NCBI GenBank assembly: GCA_947088865.1
Contig: CAMUHY010000001.1
Location: 372,001 to 436,000, forward strand
Source: an uncultured Eubacterium sp.
Lineage (GTDB): Bacteria; Bacillota; Clostridia; Lachnospirales; Lachnospiraceae
Length of the DNA: 64,000 nt
Direction: 5' to 3'
The notes under the pieces: model-generated
The model's database searches: none
What the model was told of the DNA's origin: nothing
What the model saw: only the letters and a program-made list of their open reading frames with translations
Made by a program: the position numbers and the translations under genes
Shown here: positions 1 to 8,631 of the stretch, in pieces
Layout: every line of letters starts with the position of its first letter
Position numbering within the stretch: the stretch's first letter is position 1

Positions 1-2674
1 TTTCCTCACCTGCTGCCGCTGTAATACCTAATGGCTGCCATGCGTTAAGACCGCCAAAGCCACGATTGACATCAGCTGTCTTGATTGTATTATGAATTTG
101 TACAGAATTGCTTAATACAGAGTTTAAAATATCCTCTGCTGTCTTTAATTCTCTCTCTAACTTTTCCTTATCTGGATGATATTCTCCACTCACTTCATCT
201 GGTGTATTAATTCTGTTGCGAAGCTCATCAATGGTAGCCTGTGTCACATCACTTCTGAGTACAGTATGAAGATCATCTTCATATAATGCCATAATATCAT
301 CTTCTATGGAATCATAATGATAAAAATATACTTCAGAAAATGTAATCGTACCTGAAGCCACTGCACGGCTCACGCCAAACTGAATCTTCTTTGCTGTTAT
401 TGCCTCTGGAAGTCGAATCACATAATATGCGTGATTTCCAGACACTTTCCTTTGAATGCCCATTCTGTTAATCTCTACTGCTTTTCCGTTCTCATCCCAG
501 TATCGTACACGCACATATCCATATGCAGGGCTTTGTTCCAACACTTCTGAGAGCGCAATATTTTGCAATTTATATGGCTCATCAAATTCATAAGTGACAC
601 CATTGACTCCTAAAGGATTATATCCGCCTGAATCCCAGCTATTTAATAAAAAGTGTGAGTATGGATTATTATCCACTGTTCCCCAAGCTGTTTTACCCTC
701 TGCATCCAGCGGACTATTTACCATACTGCCATTTGTATAAAATGCGTTAATAATATGTTCACTGACTTTACCTTCTTCAGCATAATTAATCAACTTATAC
801 TTTGGCATCTGTACTGGCTCTAAATCGGTTGTCTCTGCTATTCCTGTAAGTGATGGCTTTCCTTCACCAAGCTCATTGACACCTGTCACATAGACTTCAT
901 ATGTTGTTTTATCCTTTAATTCAGGTATGGTATAGCTATTTGGTTCAATTCCTTCTACTTTTATAAAGGTACTAGCACCAGATTCTCTATAATATAAATT
1001 ATAAGAGTCTGTGTCTTCCATCTTTTTCCATGAAGCCTTAATTGCTTTATATGTTCCTGTCACCTTTAAGTAATCTGGTGCATCCGGCAATTTATCGGTC
1101 TTCATAACCACTTTGCTTACATCGCTGTATTTGCTTCTCCATGTACCATTGACAGAACGTACTTGAACTGTATACTCCTCACCGTTGACAAATTTATCAC
1201 CATTGAAAGAAGAAGCATTTAACATATTGCCTTTTGTGTAAACAAGCTCTTCTTTTCCTTCAAACTGAATAAGCACTTCATATCCTGTAATGTTTATACA
1301 TGGGTCCCATGTCAATGTAAATTTCTTGTTTCCTGGCTGTGCTGTCACATTTTGTGGGATATCTAAAGCAGGCTCTGGAATACGATTTTCCATTCCATTT
1401 AAAAATTCCACTTTTGATATCTCTGCAAGTGTAGCATTTTTCTTCATTCCTTTAATTAAAAAGGTTACCTTTTTCACTGCAATCTGTGTACCAAAATTAA
1501 TGTTAATTGCACCATTTCCTTCTTGCATCGCCTTTATATTTTCATTTTCCAACAAGAAGTGTATTCCTTCTTCCAAAGGCACTGTTACTTTCTGCTCTTT
1601 TCCATTAGCATCCTGATACGTAACAACAGCTTCCATACTTTGGATAGCATTATCGTTTGCTGTATTAATTGTCACACCACCGACAAGGCGTTCCTTATTC
1701 TCCGAAAAATCAAAATCCAAAGAAACTGGATTGCTTCCTGAAATATCGCCACCTTTTGCTGGTGATAATGCTACGACGCCACCTTCATTGGTCATCAGTG
1801 TGTTTAAATCACCTTTTACGGAAGTTACAGACGAATCACATTTTACATCCACTGCATTTGCTGGCACACCGACTTCCAATGTAGCGCTTACTGCTTCCAT
1901 CTGATATCCTTTAGCAAACTTCTCTAAGTCTACAAGATTCACTTCCCCATCACCGTTTAAATCGGCACTGTCATTTACAAAACCTGCATCAATGGCATCG
2001 ATTAATGTTGTTTTATCAACATCATCAACTATGCCATCTTTATTGACGTCACCAATTAAAAGAACGCCTGGATGCGGACCATTAACATAATCGTAACCAT
2101 CAACAAAACCTGTCATCAGCTTAATAAAATAAGCTTGATTTCCCACCGTAATCTCTTGGGTATACTTTGCAAAACCTGGTGCTGACACGGTCAACACATA
2201 ATCGCCTGGCTCAAGGTTTTCAAAAGAAACGCCTTGCTGCACTGTCTGCAAACCTGCATCGCTGTCGCCTGGCAAGGTAATAGACTTTACCTCTTGCCCT
2301 GTAAGAGAAACGGTAAATGAAACACTTTTCTCCAACAGTAATGCTGATAAAATAGACACATCAATCTGTCCAATACCATTTTTATTTTCTGTATTGACTG
2401 CCAAATTTTGTGTTCCTGCTGTCACAGAGCCAGTCTGTGATTCAGCTCCATTCGTCTCTTTGTTTTCTGCCTCTGTCGATGCAGAACTCGTCTGATTTTG
2501 CGTATTATCCGCTTGTGTTGGCTCTGTTGGAGTAGCTTCATCTACATTTACTGCCGCCAACATCTCATCATTTACGTTTGCTTGTATATCTGCTTCTTTT
2601 TGAAAAGCTTCGATTTGCAAACATGGAATAATAATAAGAATTGCTAAAATCAGACAAATTGCTTTTTTCTTCAT
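1..2674 (-). CDS. Large secreted protein: dockerin-like repeats, FN3 domains, M60-like start (3' end missing)
   Basis: The frame is open from an ATG at 2674 (ribosome site GGAGG just upstream) to the window edge, so about 891 residues are visible and the C-terminus is missing. A signal peptide (MKKKAICLILAILIIIP) is followed by a Thr/Gln/Asn-rich linker. Two calcium-loop repeats of dockerin type lie near residues 205-255 (DVNKDGIVDD and DLNGDGEVNL). Two fibronectin type III-like domains lie at about 435-615, then a discoidin-like stretch. The last visible residues (NAWQPLGITAAAGE) resemble the start of an M60/enhancin metallopeptidase domain; its zinc motif would be off-window. Inference: an exported surface protease or adhesin. 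The internal dockerin pair could dock on the cohesin protein at 59820. Confidence 0.72.
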   Translation of the reverse strand, partial: MKKKAICLILAILIIIPCLQIEAFQKEADIQANVNDEMLAAVNVDEATPTEPTQADNTQNQTSSASTEAENKETNGAESQTGSVTAGTQNLAVNTENKNGIGQIDVSILSALLLEKSVSFTVSLTGQEVKSITLPGDSDAGLQTVQQGVSFENLEPGDYVLTVSAPGFAKYTQEITVGNQAYFIKLMTGFVDGYDYVNGPHPGVLLIGDVNKDGIVDDVDKTTLIDAIDAGFVNDSADLNGDGEVNLVDLEKFAKGYQMEAVSATLEVGVPANAVDVKCDSSVTSVKGDLNTLMTNEGGVVALSPAKGGDISGSNPVSLDFDFSENKERLVGGVTINTANDNAIQSMEAVVTYQDANGKEQKVTVPLEEGIHFLLENENIKAMQEGNGAININFGTQIAVKKVTFLIKGMKKNATLAEISKVEFLNGMENRIPEPALDIPQNVTAQPGNKKFTLTWDPCINITGYEVLIQFEGKEELVYTKGNMLNASSFNGDKFVNGEEYTVQVRSVNGTWRSKYSDVSKVVMKTDKLPDAPDYLKVTGTYKAIKASWKKMEDTDSYNLYYRESGASTFIKVEGIEPNSYTIPELKDKTTYEVYVTGVNELGEGKPSLTGIAETTDLEPVQMPKYKLINYAEEGKVSEHIINAFYTNGSMVNSPLDAEGKTAWGTVDNNPYSHFLLNSWDSGGYNPLGVNGVTYEFDEPYKLQNIALSEVLEQSPAYGYVRVRYWDENGKAVEINRMGIQRKVSGNHAYYVIRLPEAITAKKIQFGVSRAVASGTITFSEVYFYHYDSIEDDIMALYEDDLHTVLRSDVTQATIDELRNRINTPDEVSGEYHPDKEKLERELKTAEDILNSVLSNSVQIHNTIKTADVNRGFGGLNAWQPLGITAAAGEE

Positions 2675-2778
2675 AACTTCCTCCTTTTAAATAGATTTAG
2701 GTTCTTATAAAACCTATCACTTGTTTACATGTCCTACTGTCTAGGAAAAACTAAAAATAAAACTATATTTTCAGAGTA

Positions 2779-2808
2779 ATTATACCACCTCTATACTATT
2801 CTTGACAA
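2779..2808 (-). promoter_or_regulatory. Sigma-A-type promoter for the large secreted protein
   Basis: On the minus strand a TTGTCA box and a TATAAT box are separated by 18 bases. They lie about 105 bases before the start codon of the dockerin/M60-like gene. Confidence 0.6.
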
Positions 2809-2871
2809 GATTTCCCATGAAAGAATAGTTATTTTGCACAATCCATTTTATATAAATGCACAAATATTTAG

Positions 2872-2893
2872 GCACCTTCTCTAGAAGGTGCCC
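2872..2893 (-). terminator. Terminator-like hairpin after the trigger-factor-like gene
   Basis: A perfect 9-bp stem (GGCACCTTC/GAAGGTGCC) with a TCTA loop lies 4 bases past the stop codon. The T-rich tail is better on the plus strand, so termination in the gene's direction is likely but not certain. Confidence 0.5.
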
Positions 2894-2896
2894 CTT

Positions 2897-3976
2897 TTAT
2901 TTAAATACAGCATTATTCATCACTAAATCTTGAGCATTTTGTAGTATCATGCCTTTTACAATCTTATCTTTATCATACTTTTCAGTAAACGATTGTACAT
3001 CGGAATGACCTCTTGACTCAGCAAATCCTGGAAGATTAGCCTTATAATCATACTCTTTTATAATAATGTTTTCATTTTGAGCAATCGCATAAAATATTAA
3101 CTCTTGGGCGGCTGCTCTCTTTACATACTCATCAAAACTTATATTAAACTTATTTTGACAATATTCATCTGGTGTCATATCCTGCATCAGTGCATAAAAA
3201 TTAATGCTTTTATTTAATTCTTCCGTCTTGGTTTCAATTAATGCATCTGGATATCCTGTGACTGAACATATATCTTGTAACTTGGTAAGCACTGCCTCTT
3301 TTTTTGCCTCTTCAATCTGTTCATCAATAGTTTCTTGAATTTCATTTTTAATTTTATTTTCATATGCTTCCACAGTATCACAGTCAAAATTTTCTTTTAC
3401 ATAAGTATCGGTTATCATAGGAACATTTGGTGCTTGTACCTGATTTACTGTAATTTCAAAAACAATTTTGCTCCCTGCATATTCTTGTGCCATTGTAAAG
3501 TTTTCTGGAACCGTCAATATAACAATCTTAAAATCATCTGCTTTCATACCATATAATTCATCAATAAACCCCTCAACAATAAAGGTATCCGTTCCTAGTA
3601 TTAATCCTTGCTCATCATTACTAAACCCACTAACCTGCTGCCCATTAATACTGCCTGTATACGTTACAATAACTTTATCTCCCTGTATCGCTTCTCGGTC
3701 TACATTGCTATATGTGGTTTTTTCTTTTTGGTCATTTAACACTCTTTTGTTTATAAGTCCCTTTTCAATGGCAGCTTCATCAACCTGAACTTCTATCCCT
3801 TTATACTGTCCTAACTGAACATAATCGGAAGGATTATATCCATAATCTACTTTAATTTCTGTATTACATGCAGTTAAACTAAATAATGCTATCACTGTAA
3901 CGGCACAAGTTATCCATTTTTTTAAACTTTTATTCAACATATCGTTCCCCATTCTAAATGATTTCCTTCGTATCAT
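2897..3976 (-). CDS. Trigger-factor-like lipoprotein peptidyl-prolyl isomerase
   Basis: 359 residues. The N-terminus has a type II signal with a lipobox (LTAC at about residues 34-37), so the mature protein should be a lipid-anchored extracytoplasmic protein. Residues 75-185 resemble the FKBP-type isomerase domain of trigger factor (GDKVIVTYTGSINGQ, then LILGTDTFIVEGF). Residues 190-350 resemble its helical C-terminal chaperone region. The N-terminal ribosome-binding domain of cytosolic trigger factor is absent. Inference: a surface foldase using the trigger-factor fold, parallel in role to PrsA. Alternative starts at residues 9 and 13 are possible; AAGGGA lies 8 bases before the first ATG. 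Confidence 0.8.
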   Translation of the reverse strand: MIRRKSFRMGNDMLNKSLKKWITCAVTVIALFSLTACNTEIKVDYGYNPSDYVQLGQYKGIEVQVDEAAIEKGLINKRVLNDQKEKTTYSNVDREAIQGDKVIVTYTGSINGQQVSGFSNDEQGLILGTDTFIVEGFIDELYGMKADDFKIVILTVPENFTMAQEYAGSKIVFEITVNQVQAPNVPMITDTYVKENFDCDTVEAYENKIKNEIQETIDEQIEEAKKEAVLTKLQDICSVTGYPDALIETKTEELNKSINFYALMQDMTPDEYCQNKFNISFDEYVKRAAAQELIFYAIAQNENIIIKEYDYKANLPGFAESRGHSDVQSFTEKYDKDKIVKGMILQNAQDLVMNNAVFK

Positions 3977-4083
3977 ATCACATGTCCCTTATAAATCATA
4001 GAATAAATTTGTTATATTCACATAAATTTCACAAACCTAAAAAAAATATATAAATAATCTGTAACGATAAATATTTATAACGT

Positions 4084-4107
4084 AAAAACTGCCGCAATAC
4101 GCGGCAG
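4084..4107 (-). terminator. Rho-independent terminator of infC-rpmI-rplT
   Basis: The 7-bp stem CTGCCGC/GCGGCAG is followed on the minus strand by TTTTTA. It lies 17 bases past the rplT stop codon. Confidence 0.9.
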
Positions 4108-4124
4108 CACAAATGTCTCAATTA

Positions 4125-4481
4125 TTAAGCAACTTTTGACTTTGCAAGACTTGCAAGTTTAGCAAACCCTTCAGCATCGTGAATAGCCATCTCTGACAAT
4201 ACTTTTCTGTTCAAGTCTACATTTGCAAGTTTTAATCCATACATAAACTTGCTGTATGACAAACCATTCAATCTTGCAGCAGCATTGATTCTGGCAATCC
4301 ATAATCTTCTAAATTGTCTCTTTCTTTGCTTTCTGCCAGAATAAGACTCTGTGAGCGCTCTCATAACGGACTGTTTTGCAACTCTGTACTGCTTTGACCT
4401 TGCTCCTCTGTAACCTTTAGCGAGCTTTAATACTTTATTATGTTTTCTTCTTGCGTTTAAACCGCCTTTAATTCTTGCCAT
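4125..4481 (-). CDS. rplT: 50S ribosomal protein L20
   Basis: 118 residues starting [14 protein letters not shown], the usual L20 N-terminus and length. Basic motifs ([28 protein letters not shown]) are the rRNA-binding helices. L20 is needed early in 50S assembly and represses its own operon in other Firmicutes. An upstream in-frame ATG would add four residues, but GAGGG sits directly before the chosen ATG. Last gene of infC-rpmI-rplT. The 127-base gap before it holds a copy of the repeated 5'-UTR element and a separate palindrome. Confidence 0.98.
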   Translation of the reverse strand: MARIKGGLNARRKHNKVLKLAKGYRGARSKQYRVAKQSVMRALTESYSGRKQRKRQFRRLWIARINAAARLNGLSYSKFMYGLKLANVDLNRKVLSEMAIHDAEGFAKLASLAKSKVA

Positions 4482-4486
4482 TTTTT

Positions 4487-4550
4487 CCCTCATTTCTGCG
4501 CTGCTTTATGAGCATAACAAGTTTGTGTCAAGCAACGCGCAGACACAAAT
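4487..4550 (-). repeat. 5'-UTR repeat element A, copy 1 (upstream of rplT)
   Basis: Read on the minus strand: TTTGTGTC, a 12-base loop TGCGCGTTGCTT, then GACACAAA (8-bp stem). A 15-base linker follows, then AAGCAGCGCA, which is complementary to the loop, then GAAATGAGGG containing the Shine-Dalgarno site of rplT. This geometry allows a hairpin or pseudoknot ending four bases before the GAGG. Four other full copies exist in the window. Confidence 0.8.
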
Positions 4551-4555
4551 CTTGC

Positions 4556-4579
4556 GGTTGAAAATTTTAATTTTCAACC
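4556..4579. repeat. 24-base palindrome between rpmI and rplT
   Basis: GGTTGAAAATT and AATTTTCAACC form an 11-bp stem with a two-base loop. There is no T tail, so it is not an obvious terminator. It could be a processing or regulatory structure within the operon. Confidence 0.5.
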
Positions 4580-4608
4580 TGATACTCCTCCTTTTACTAG
4601 ACTCTCAA

Positions 4609-4806
4609 TTAAATATAAGGCATAATCTTTTTCATTGCCTTTACATTTGTTGAATCTGTAATCGTTGCCTGTCTAAGATTTCTCTTTCTCTTAGCGCTCT
4701 TTTTTGTAAGAATATGACTCTTGTATGCCTTCATTCTCTTTAACTTACCTGTACCAGTTACTTTAAAACGCTTTGCTGCGCTCTTTTTTGTCTTTACCTT
4801 TGGCAT
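4609..4806 (-). CDS. rpmI: 50S ribosomal protein L35
   Basis: 65 residues, the standard L35 length, beginning [20 protein letters not shown] and rich in Lys/Arg. AGGAGG lies just upstream of the ATG. It sits between infC and rplT, the conserved order in Firmicutes. It is a structural protein of the large subunit. Confidence 0.98.
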   Translation of the reverse strand: MPKVKTKKSAAKRFKVTGTGKLKRMKAYKSHILTKKSAKRKRNLRQATITDSTNVKAMKKIMPYI

Positions 4807-4845
4807 AATAAACCTCCTAATAACCTTAAATATATAGTATCTATT

Positions 4846-5352
4846 TTAACGTTTTTCAGTTAAAAACATCATCATACTCCTGCCCTCTAATTTAGGAGCC
4901 TTCTCTATCACAGCTATATCACTAAGCTTTTCTGCAAAATCTGTAAGTATATGCCTGCTATTCTCAATATGAGTCATTTCACGTCCGCGAAACCTCAATG
5001 TAACCTTCACCTTATTGCCTTTTTCAAGAAACTTTCTAGCTGCATTACACTTTGTATTCAAATCGTTGACATCAATATTTGGCGACAATCGCACTTCTTT
5101 TGTCTCGATTGTTCGTTGTTTTTTCTTTGCTTCTTTCTCTTTTCTGATTAACTCATACTTATACTTGCCATAATCAATCAGTTTACATACAGGCGGTACA
5201 GCAGACGGTGCAATCTTAACAAGGTCAACTTCTGCCTCTCTCGCAAGCTTCATTGCTTCCTTTGCTGACATAATGCCTAGCTGTTCCCCATTTCCTCCAA
5301 TAAGACGGACTTCTTTATCCCTGATTTGTTCATTAATCATTAACTCGCTAAT
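4846..5352 (-). CDS. infC: Translation initiation factor IF-3, starting at an ATT codon
   Basis: The start is best placed at ATT (5352-5350). GGAGGT lies 8 bases before it, and it gives (M)SELMINEQIRDKEVRLIG, a typical IF-3 beginning. The first ATG, at 5340, has no ribosome site of its own at the right distance. An AUU start is the classic device by which IF-3 represses its own translation. The N-domain (INEQIRDKEVRLIG...) and the C-domain (KEVRLSPNIDVNDL, VTLRFRGREMTH) are both complete at 168 residues total. IF-3 binds the 30S subunit and checks the initiator tRNA and start codon. First gene of infC-rpmI-rplT. Confidence 0.95.
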   Translation of the reverse strand: MSELMINEQIRDKEVRLIGGNGEQLGIMSAKEAMKLAREAEVDLVKIAPSAVPPVCKLIDYGKYKYELIRKEKEAKKKQRTIETKEVRLSPNIDVNDLNTKCNAARKFLEKGNKVKVTLRFRGREMTHIENSRHILTDFAEKLSDIAVIEKAPKLEGRSMMMFLTEKR

Positions 5353-5412
5353 GGTCTTACACCTCCAAAAAAATGTTCAAAATCAAGTAGAAAAGGGTAC
5401 TTTCCCTACTTG

Positions 5413-5465
5413 TCGCGCGGAGTGCGTGCTGCAAAACAGCAAATTTCCTTACGCACTCCTGCGCA
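5413..5465 (-). promoter_or_regulatory. Long leader hairpin ahead of infC
   Basis: GGAGTGCGT pairs with ACGCACTCC, extended outward by GCGC/GCGC and containing an inner GCTG/CAGC stem. It lies between the leader terminator and the infC ribosome site, where it could act as the readthrough or repressor-binding structure. Confidence 0.55.
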
Positions 5466-5466
5466 T

Positions 5467-5493
5467 AAAAAAGTGGATAGCAGCACTATCCAC
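5467..5493 (-). terminator. Leader (attenuation) terminator of the infC operon
   Basis: An 8-bp stem GTGGATAG/CTATCCAC with a TGCTG loop is followed by TTTTTT on the minus strand. It lies about 115 bases upstream of the infC start, inside the leader. Confidence 0.8.
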
Positions 5494-5596
5494 ATACATA
5501 CATTTATCAATAAAAATATCAAAAAAGTATCATAACCCGAGTCGCCGTATGCGCTAAGGTGAGAGTGGATGCTCTGCTTCATTTCATAACTTTTGT

Positions 5597-5625
5597 ATCT
5601 TACCATTTCAAATGATATTTGTCAA
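5597..5625 (-). promoter_or_regulatory. Promoter of infC-rpmI-rplT
   Basis: TTGACA and TAAGAT boxes are exactly 17 bases apart on the minus strand, just downstream of the stop codon of the SpoIID-like gene. Confidence 0.85.
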
Positions 5626-5632
5626 CAAAAAT

Positions 5633-6898
5633 TTATACTAATTCTGCAATACCTGATAATGCCACATATTTATTTGATATTTGATACCATGTAGCAAAAT
5701 CTACTATACCTGTTTGAGGCATATCAAATATTCTTTGAAATGTTCTTACAGCATTTGCTGTATTTTCCCCATATATTCCATCCGGCTCCAAAACACGAAT
5801 CGCAGTGTAATATTCTCCGATAAGATTGAGTTGCTCTTGAAGCTGACGAACTTTTGAACCCGATGAACCGATATCCAAGTTATATCCAGGCCATGAAGAT
5901 GGGATTCCCTGTATCTCTTCAGCCGAGTTGATATACATATTGTCTCCATAATAATATCGTAGTATCTCAATTGCACTATAATTTTGGTCGCCTAAATATT
6001 TACTTCCCCACTGACTGAGCCAATTTGGACAAGACACACGCTTGCCGTCACAGTATTGTGTTAAAATAGGCTGCTTTACATTGGGTCTTGACAGATAAAG
6101 ATTAAATATCTCATCGACAACATCCGATATACTCTCAAAAACATTTCGACCATAAATCCATTTATGGTCATATGCCGTAGACGATGTAATTGTAAAATTA
6201 TAGCCCTTATTTCTATAAAACTCTGTATAGACTCGATTTAACGTAAAGGACATAATAGCAAGAATATTTGCTTTCATTGTCTCTCTTGGCCATGTTGAAT
6301 AAATTTCACTGCTTGCTACATTTTTAATATAATCCGCATAGCGCACATAATAATTTGAAGCTGACGAATCAGAGGGTGGTCCGTCATGTACAACAACGGT
6401 TTCTGGTATCACCACTTTACTGAGGACAATTTCACCGCTTTGATTGGTTGGCTGAATCTCATTTTCAGGTATTTTAGGCGGATACACGCCATACAGTGTA
6501 TTTACAGGAATAACAATACTCGTTTCCACCTCATCATTTCCACTTAAATCAACTTGCTGCAAACTGGTTTGACCAGCAAATAAATCGCTTCCAGAAATGA
6601 CCTTCTCCTCATAACCAGGTGCATTTATTCTTAAGTAATACTCCGAAAACGGCTGATTGGCGCCCGGCTCCATACTGTACTCTAACGGCGGCGTTGACAA
6701 TTCCACCTCCTCTGTATTTCCACTCTCATCTGTACGCAATTCTTCAAGTGTTCGGTCTGGCTGGCTTGTTGTCGAAATATCAACAATAGCATTCATAATT
6801 GGTCTTGTCGTTCTTTTATCAATAACATTTATTTTTAGTTTTCCCTTATCCACGCTTTCTGGCGGACGTTCCAGCGTGTGAACATAACCTGTATACAT
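5633..6898 (-). CDS. SpoIID-like / peptidoglycan-binding protein
   Basis: 421 residues from the ATG at 6898 (GAGG 6 bases upstream); two earlier ATGs lack such a site. There is no clear signal peptide. The N-terminal third is beta-rich with carboxypeptidase-regulatory-like segments. Residues about 185-330 carry a SpoIID-type stretch (YIKNVASSEIYSTWPRETMK) in which the Glu of SSE matches the lytic transglycosylase acid. The C-terminus (about 345-405) is a peptidoglycan-binding_1 domain (LDIGSSGSKVRQLQEQLNLI, then GIYGENTANAVRTFQ). Likely role: a spore or cell-wall remodelling factor. The enzymatic assignment is by motif only. Confidence 0.72.
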   Translation of the reverse strand: MYTGYVHTLERPPESVDKGKLKINVIDKRTTRPIMNAIVDISTTSQPDRTLEELRTDESGNTEEVELSTPPLEYSMEPGANQPFSEYYLRINAPGYEEKVISGSDLFAGQTSLQQVDLSGNDEVETSIVIPVNTLYGVYPPKIPENEIQPTNQSGEIVLSKVVIPETVVVHDGPPSDSSASNYYVRYADYIKNVASSEIYSTWPRETMKANILAIMSFTLNRVYTEFYRNKGYNFTITSSTAYDHKWIYGRNVFESISDVVDEIFNLYLSRPNVKQPILTQYCDGKRVSCPNWLSQWGSKYLGDQNYSAIEILRYYYGDNMYINSAEEIQGIPSSWPGYNLDIGSSGSKVRQLQEQLNLIGEYYTAIRVLEPDGIYGENTANAVRTFQRIFDMPQTGIVDFATWYQISNKYVALSGIAELV

Positions 6899-7009
6899 AT
6901 AGAACCTCATCTCTATTATCTTACCAATATTTCTATTCATGATATTTTCAATTTATGCACTTCACTGGTAAAATCGCAAGATAAAGCAATTTTAAAAAAT
7001 TTTTAATCC

Positions 7010-8338
7010 TTATTTGCTCACTCGTCCAATCGCTTGCAACAGACTTTTATCGGGGTCAGAAGTGTCTTGCGTCAACTCCCAGACCATCACGCCTCCCAAA
7101 TTTTCTTTGGCATACCGTGTCTTTGCTGTGATAGTGTTCAAACCATTATAGTAAACCTCCATACCATTATAGGATACACAATCGGTATCGCTTGCTTTTG
7201 GCACACTCTCCAAAATCACGCCATAACTTTCCCAGCTAGGTCGAGCATAAAAAGGCATTCCCATCACGACCTTGTGTGCAGGAAGACCCCTTGTATCTTT
7301 CCAGTATGTTCCACAGTTTACCGCAAACGAATAAGATGAATGCCGTTCTCCATCACCCCCATCATATGCCATCACATTAATAAAATCCACCGCATTAAGA
7401 ACAACATTGGTATGTGCAGCAGCATCGTAATAAATATTGCCATCAGCCGTAGCGCCGCTAAGTACAGCAGCTGTTAAAAGTTTGCCCTGTGCATGGAGTC
7501 TTTCCGATAAAAGAAGCATCAAAGATTCATACTGCTTTGCACTGGTACCATCTACGCGAGGATGCTCCCAGTCCATATCCACCCCATCAAATCCATATGC
7601 TTCACACATAGACAGGATACTTTCTGCAAACCGCTGAATTTTGGCTTCATTAGCAGTAGCCTCCATAAACACATTTTCCAGTGGTATATCATTGTGACTC
7701 CAGCCGCCCACAGACAACAGCACTTTTGCTCCATTTGCATGAGCTGATTGAAGAATCGTGCGGGCAGTATCTGGATTTTGCAGGTCAAGCAGACCACCGT
7801 CTGCCGTAGGAATAGCAAAAGCATAACAGACATGAGTAATTACACTAAAATCTATGGCAGAAAGCTTATCTGGTTTCCATGCAGGATAATAGCCCACCAC
7901 CTTAAAATCCGTTAATTCTGTATTCTGAGGAGTCGATGCATCGATTGGAACATTATCCGTCCCCTGAGGCTGCACTGCCTCACCCTCTAAAACGCCCAAA
8001 TTTTCCCACACATCGCTTGTATCTGGCAATTCGCCCTGTGTCCACCACTTTGCACGATACTGGCGCCCCTGATAGCTGACAATATCGCCTCCCGTATAGA
8101 CAGAGGCAGCATCCCATGTTTTTACTTTCTTTGTATCCACATCAACTGCCACATGAGACGATGTTTCATCTAAACCATTAGAAGAAGGATTTATCTGAGA
8201 CTTTGTTTGATTTTCTTGAGAAGCAATAGGCAGACTTTCACTGGACTTTTTATTGATATTTAACAACATTACAGCAGTTAGTATAACACCCAATAGAAAG
8301 CCACCCAGTACGTAGGATAATTTCTGTTTCATTTTCAT
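7010..8338 (-). CDS. Membrane-anchored family 18 glycoside hydrolase with CBM5/12
   Basis: 442 residues from the ATG at 8338, chosen because GGAGG lies 8 bases before it; a further ATG five codons upstream overlaps that site. One N-terminal membrane segment is followed by a Ser/Asn-rich linker. A chitin-binding type 5/12 module follows at about 72-118 (YTGGDIVSYQGRQYRAKWWT). The GH18 barrel starts with KVVGYYPAW and contains the catalytic DGVDMDWE, whose last Glu (about residue 258) is the acid. Substrate could be chitin or peptidoglycan-type GlcNAc polymers; the CBM favours chitin-like glycans. It lies convergent-to-wall genes on both sides. Confidence 0.88.
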   Translation of the reverse strand: MKMKQKLSYVLGGFLLGVILTAVMLLNINKKSSESLPIASQENQTKSQINPSSNGLDETSSHVAVDVDTKKVKTWDAASVYTGGDIVSYQGRQYRAKWWTQGELPDTSDVWENLGVLEGEAVQPQGTDNVPIDASTPQNTELTDFKVVGYYPAWKPDKLSAIDFSVITHVCYAFAIPTADGGLLDLQNPDTARTILQSAHANGAKVLLSVGGWSHNDIPLENVFMEATANEAKIQRFAESILSMCEAYGFDGVDMDWEHPRVDGTSAKQYESLMLLLSERLHAQGKLLTAAVLSGATADGNIYYDAAAHTNVVLNAVDFINVMAYDGGDGERHSSYSFAVNCGTYWKDTRGLPAHKVVMGMPFYARPSWESYGVILESVPKASDTDCVSYNGMEVYYNGLNTITAKTRYAKENLGGVMVWELTQDTSDPDKSLLQAIGRVSK

Positions 8339-8444
8339 AGCAAAAGCCTCCATCTATATATTATATAAATTTTTTATATTTTTAAAATAAAATAAATAAA
8401 AAATATTTTCTATATAGTAATATCATACTATAAAGTCTGTATAA

Positions 8445-8473
8445 TAGAAAAGTTTGTAAAGCAAACTTTTCTA
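8445..8473. repeat. 12-bp perfect inverted repeat in the divergent intergenic region
   Basis: TAGAAAAGTTTG and CAAACTTTTCTA flank a 5-base TAAAG loop. It sits between the divergent GH18 and amidase genes, so it is more likely an operator or leader structure than a terminator. Confidence 0.5.
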
Positions 8474-8631
8474 GCCCAGCTTTAACCAAAATTATCATAC
8501 CATAAACATACCTTGATAACAAACACTCAATATTTAGTTTCGCTATTAACAAAACCGTCCTTTATGAATATATTATTAAAAAGCACATTTTTAATAGAAA
8601 TATGCGCAAAACGCGCAGAAATGAGGTTGAT

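Larger units (their letters stand above)
5353..5596 (-). ncRNA. infC-rpmI-rplT leader with attenuator
   Basis: The transcribed leader is about 240 bases. Near its 5' end (5534-5580) is a structured GC-rich stretch (GCATCCACTCTCACCTTAGC then CGACTCGGGTTATG). An intrinsic terminator at 5467-5493 follows, then a long hairpin at 5413-5465 closed by GCGCAGGAGTGCGT and ACGCACTCCGCGC, then a small GGG/CCC hairpin before the infC ribosome site. A terminator placed before the first gene implies regulation by attenuation. In other Firmicutes, L20 controls this operon that way; L20 as the effector here is an inference. Confidence 0.7.
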
